DNA from: Alphaproteobacteria bacterium
GTDB lineage: Bacteria > Pseudomonadota > Alphaproteobacteria > SHVP01
Length of the DNA: 25,150 nucleotides
Assembly: GCA_009694165.1 (NCBI GenBank)
Contig: SHVP01000029.1
Location: forward strand, 1 to 25,150
Direction of reading: 5' to 3'
Numbering within the stretch: position 1 is the stretch's first letter; each line of letters opens with the position of its first letter. A program made the translations under genes and the position numbers. Shown piece after piece: positions 24,543 through 25,150 of this stretch. The notes below the pieces were generated by a model that had not been told where the DNA came from, did no database searches, and worked only from the letters and a program-made list of their open reading frames with translations.

Positions 24543-25150
24543 ATGAGCGTTCTCGGCGAGCGCCATGCCGACATGACGTTGCTGCAGAAGATCCGCAACG
24601 CCAATTGGTTGTTGATCCTGCTCTTGGGCGTCGCCGCCTCGGTCGGCTTCGCCATGCTGTACTCGGCGGCCGGCGGCCATGTCGATCCATGGGCGTCGCG
24701 CCAGACCATCCGCTTCGGTCTCGGCGTCTCGTTGATGATGGCGGCGGCGCTGGTCGATATCCGCATCTGGATGCGGGTGGCCTATCCGTTCTATGCGCTG
24801 GCGCTCATCCTGCTGATCGCCGTCGACGCGGCGGGCTCGGTCGGCATGGGGGCGCAGCGCTGGCTCGATCTCGGCGTCATCAACCTGCAGCCCTCCGAGC
24901 TGATGCGGATCGCCCTCGTGCTCGCGCTGGCGCGCTACTTTCACACGCTTTCCTACGAGGACGTCGGCCGCATCCGCTGGCTGATCGTTCCCGTCGTCAT
25001 GATCGTGGCGCCGACCGCCCTGGTGCTGGTGCAACCGGACATGGGGACGGCGATGCTCACGCTGCTCGGTGGTGCCGCGGTTCTGTTTGTGGTCGGCGTC
25101 CGCTGGTGGAAGTTCGCGCTGGTATTTGTGCTCGGCCTCGGGGTCATGCC
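24543..25150 (+). CDS. mrdB: Peptidoglycan glycosyltransferase RodA (partial, runs off right edge)
   Basis: RodA is the SEDS-family polymerase that makes glycan strands with PBP2. About 202 codons are in the window. The product begins MSVLGERHADMTLLQKIRNANWLLILLLG and has repeated membrane segments. The SEDS landmarks GAQRWLDLGVINLQPSELMRIALVLALARYF and LVLVQPDMGTAMLTLLGGAAVLFVVG are present; the second includes the catalytic Asp region. Arg replaces the usual Lys after PSEL.M. The ATG at 24543 is 3 bases after the mrdA stop, in the standard mrdA-mrdB order. Confidence 0.95.
   Translation, partial: MSVLGERHADMTLLQKIRNANWLLILLLGVAASVGFAMLYSAAGGHVDPWASRQTIRFGLGVSLMMAAALVDIRIWMRVAYPFYALALILLIAVDAAGSVGMGAQRWLDLGVINLQPSELMRIALVLALARYFHTLSYEDVGRIRWLIVPVVMIVAPTALVLVQPDMGTAMLTLLGGAAVLFVVGVRWWKFALVFVLGLGVM

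Noticed and set aside
22482..25034. 850-codon open frame antisense to mreD, mrdA and mrdB
   Set aside because: It is the mirror of highly biased codons in well-recognised genes. The product is His/Arg/Asp-rich low-quality sequence with no recognisable domain.

Overview
The window is a stretch of GC-rich chromosome from an alphaproteobacterium, most likely of the Rhodospirillales or a near relative. Four things point there: a circularly permuted, two-piece tmRNA; an alpha-type SspB adaptor with a Pro/Ala linker and a C-terminal LDxFRKK-like tail; the gene run hflK-hflC-DUF2065-degP-serB-miaA-ilvIHC-leuA; and a compact mreBCD-mrdA-mrdB cluster. I see no insertion sequence, phage gene, CRISPR array, tRNA or rRNA. 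Almost all of it is housekeeping DNA. Long open frames antisense to real genes (up to 850 codons) are codon-bias shadows.

Left part (1-3657, minus strand, listed in transcription order): the two-piece tmRNA ssrA, sspB, a class I fumarase, then a gene running off the left edge. That last gene joins a Mug/TDG-type DNA glycosylase domain in frame to a second domain that looks like a SAM-dependent methyltransferase. The tmRNA encodes the tag ANDNEMALAA; with the tRNA-borne alanine this is an 11-residue degradation tag. The next gene, sspB, makes the adaptor that hands tagged proteins to ClpXP.

Next (3783-7986): thyX (flavin-dependent thymidylate synthase) and two tandem paralogous alpha/beta-hydrolase-fold proteins on the plus strand. 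Both paralogues have His where the Ser nucleophile should be. They converge on a small ferredoxin-like-fold candidate gene that overlaps the end of mrp, the Fe-S carrier ATPase. The convergent stop codons share one CTAG.

Centre (8053-14039): a good sigma70-type promoter precedes hflK-hflC-DUF2065, the membrane regulator complex of the FtsH protease. A second promoter precedes the periplasmic protease degP. A terminator hairpin separates degP from the convergent serB. miaA (tRNA modification) diverges from serB.

Right part (14022-25150, all plus strand): ilvI-ilvH-ilvC (branched-chain amino acid synthesis), a DUF924 gene, a roughly 400-base leader without a convincing gene, and leuA. After these comes the cell-elongation cluster mreB-mreC-mreD-mrdA-mrdB, cut by the right edge inside mrdB (rodA).

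The best candidates for something new are the glycosylase-methyltransferase fusion and the paired His-elbow hydrolase-fold proteins. Two conservative Asp-to-Glu changes in otherwise canonical active-site motifs (IlvI and SerB) are smaller curiosities.
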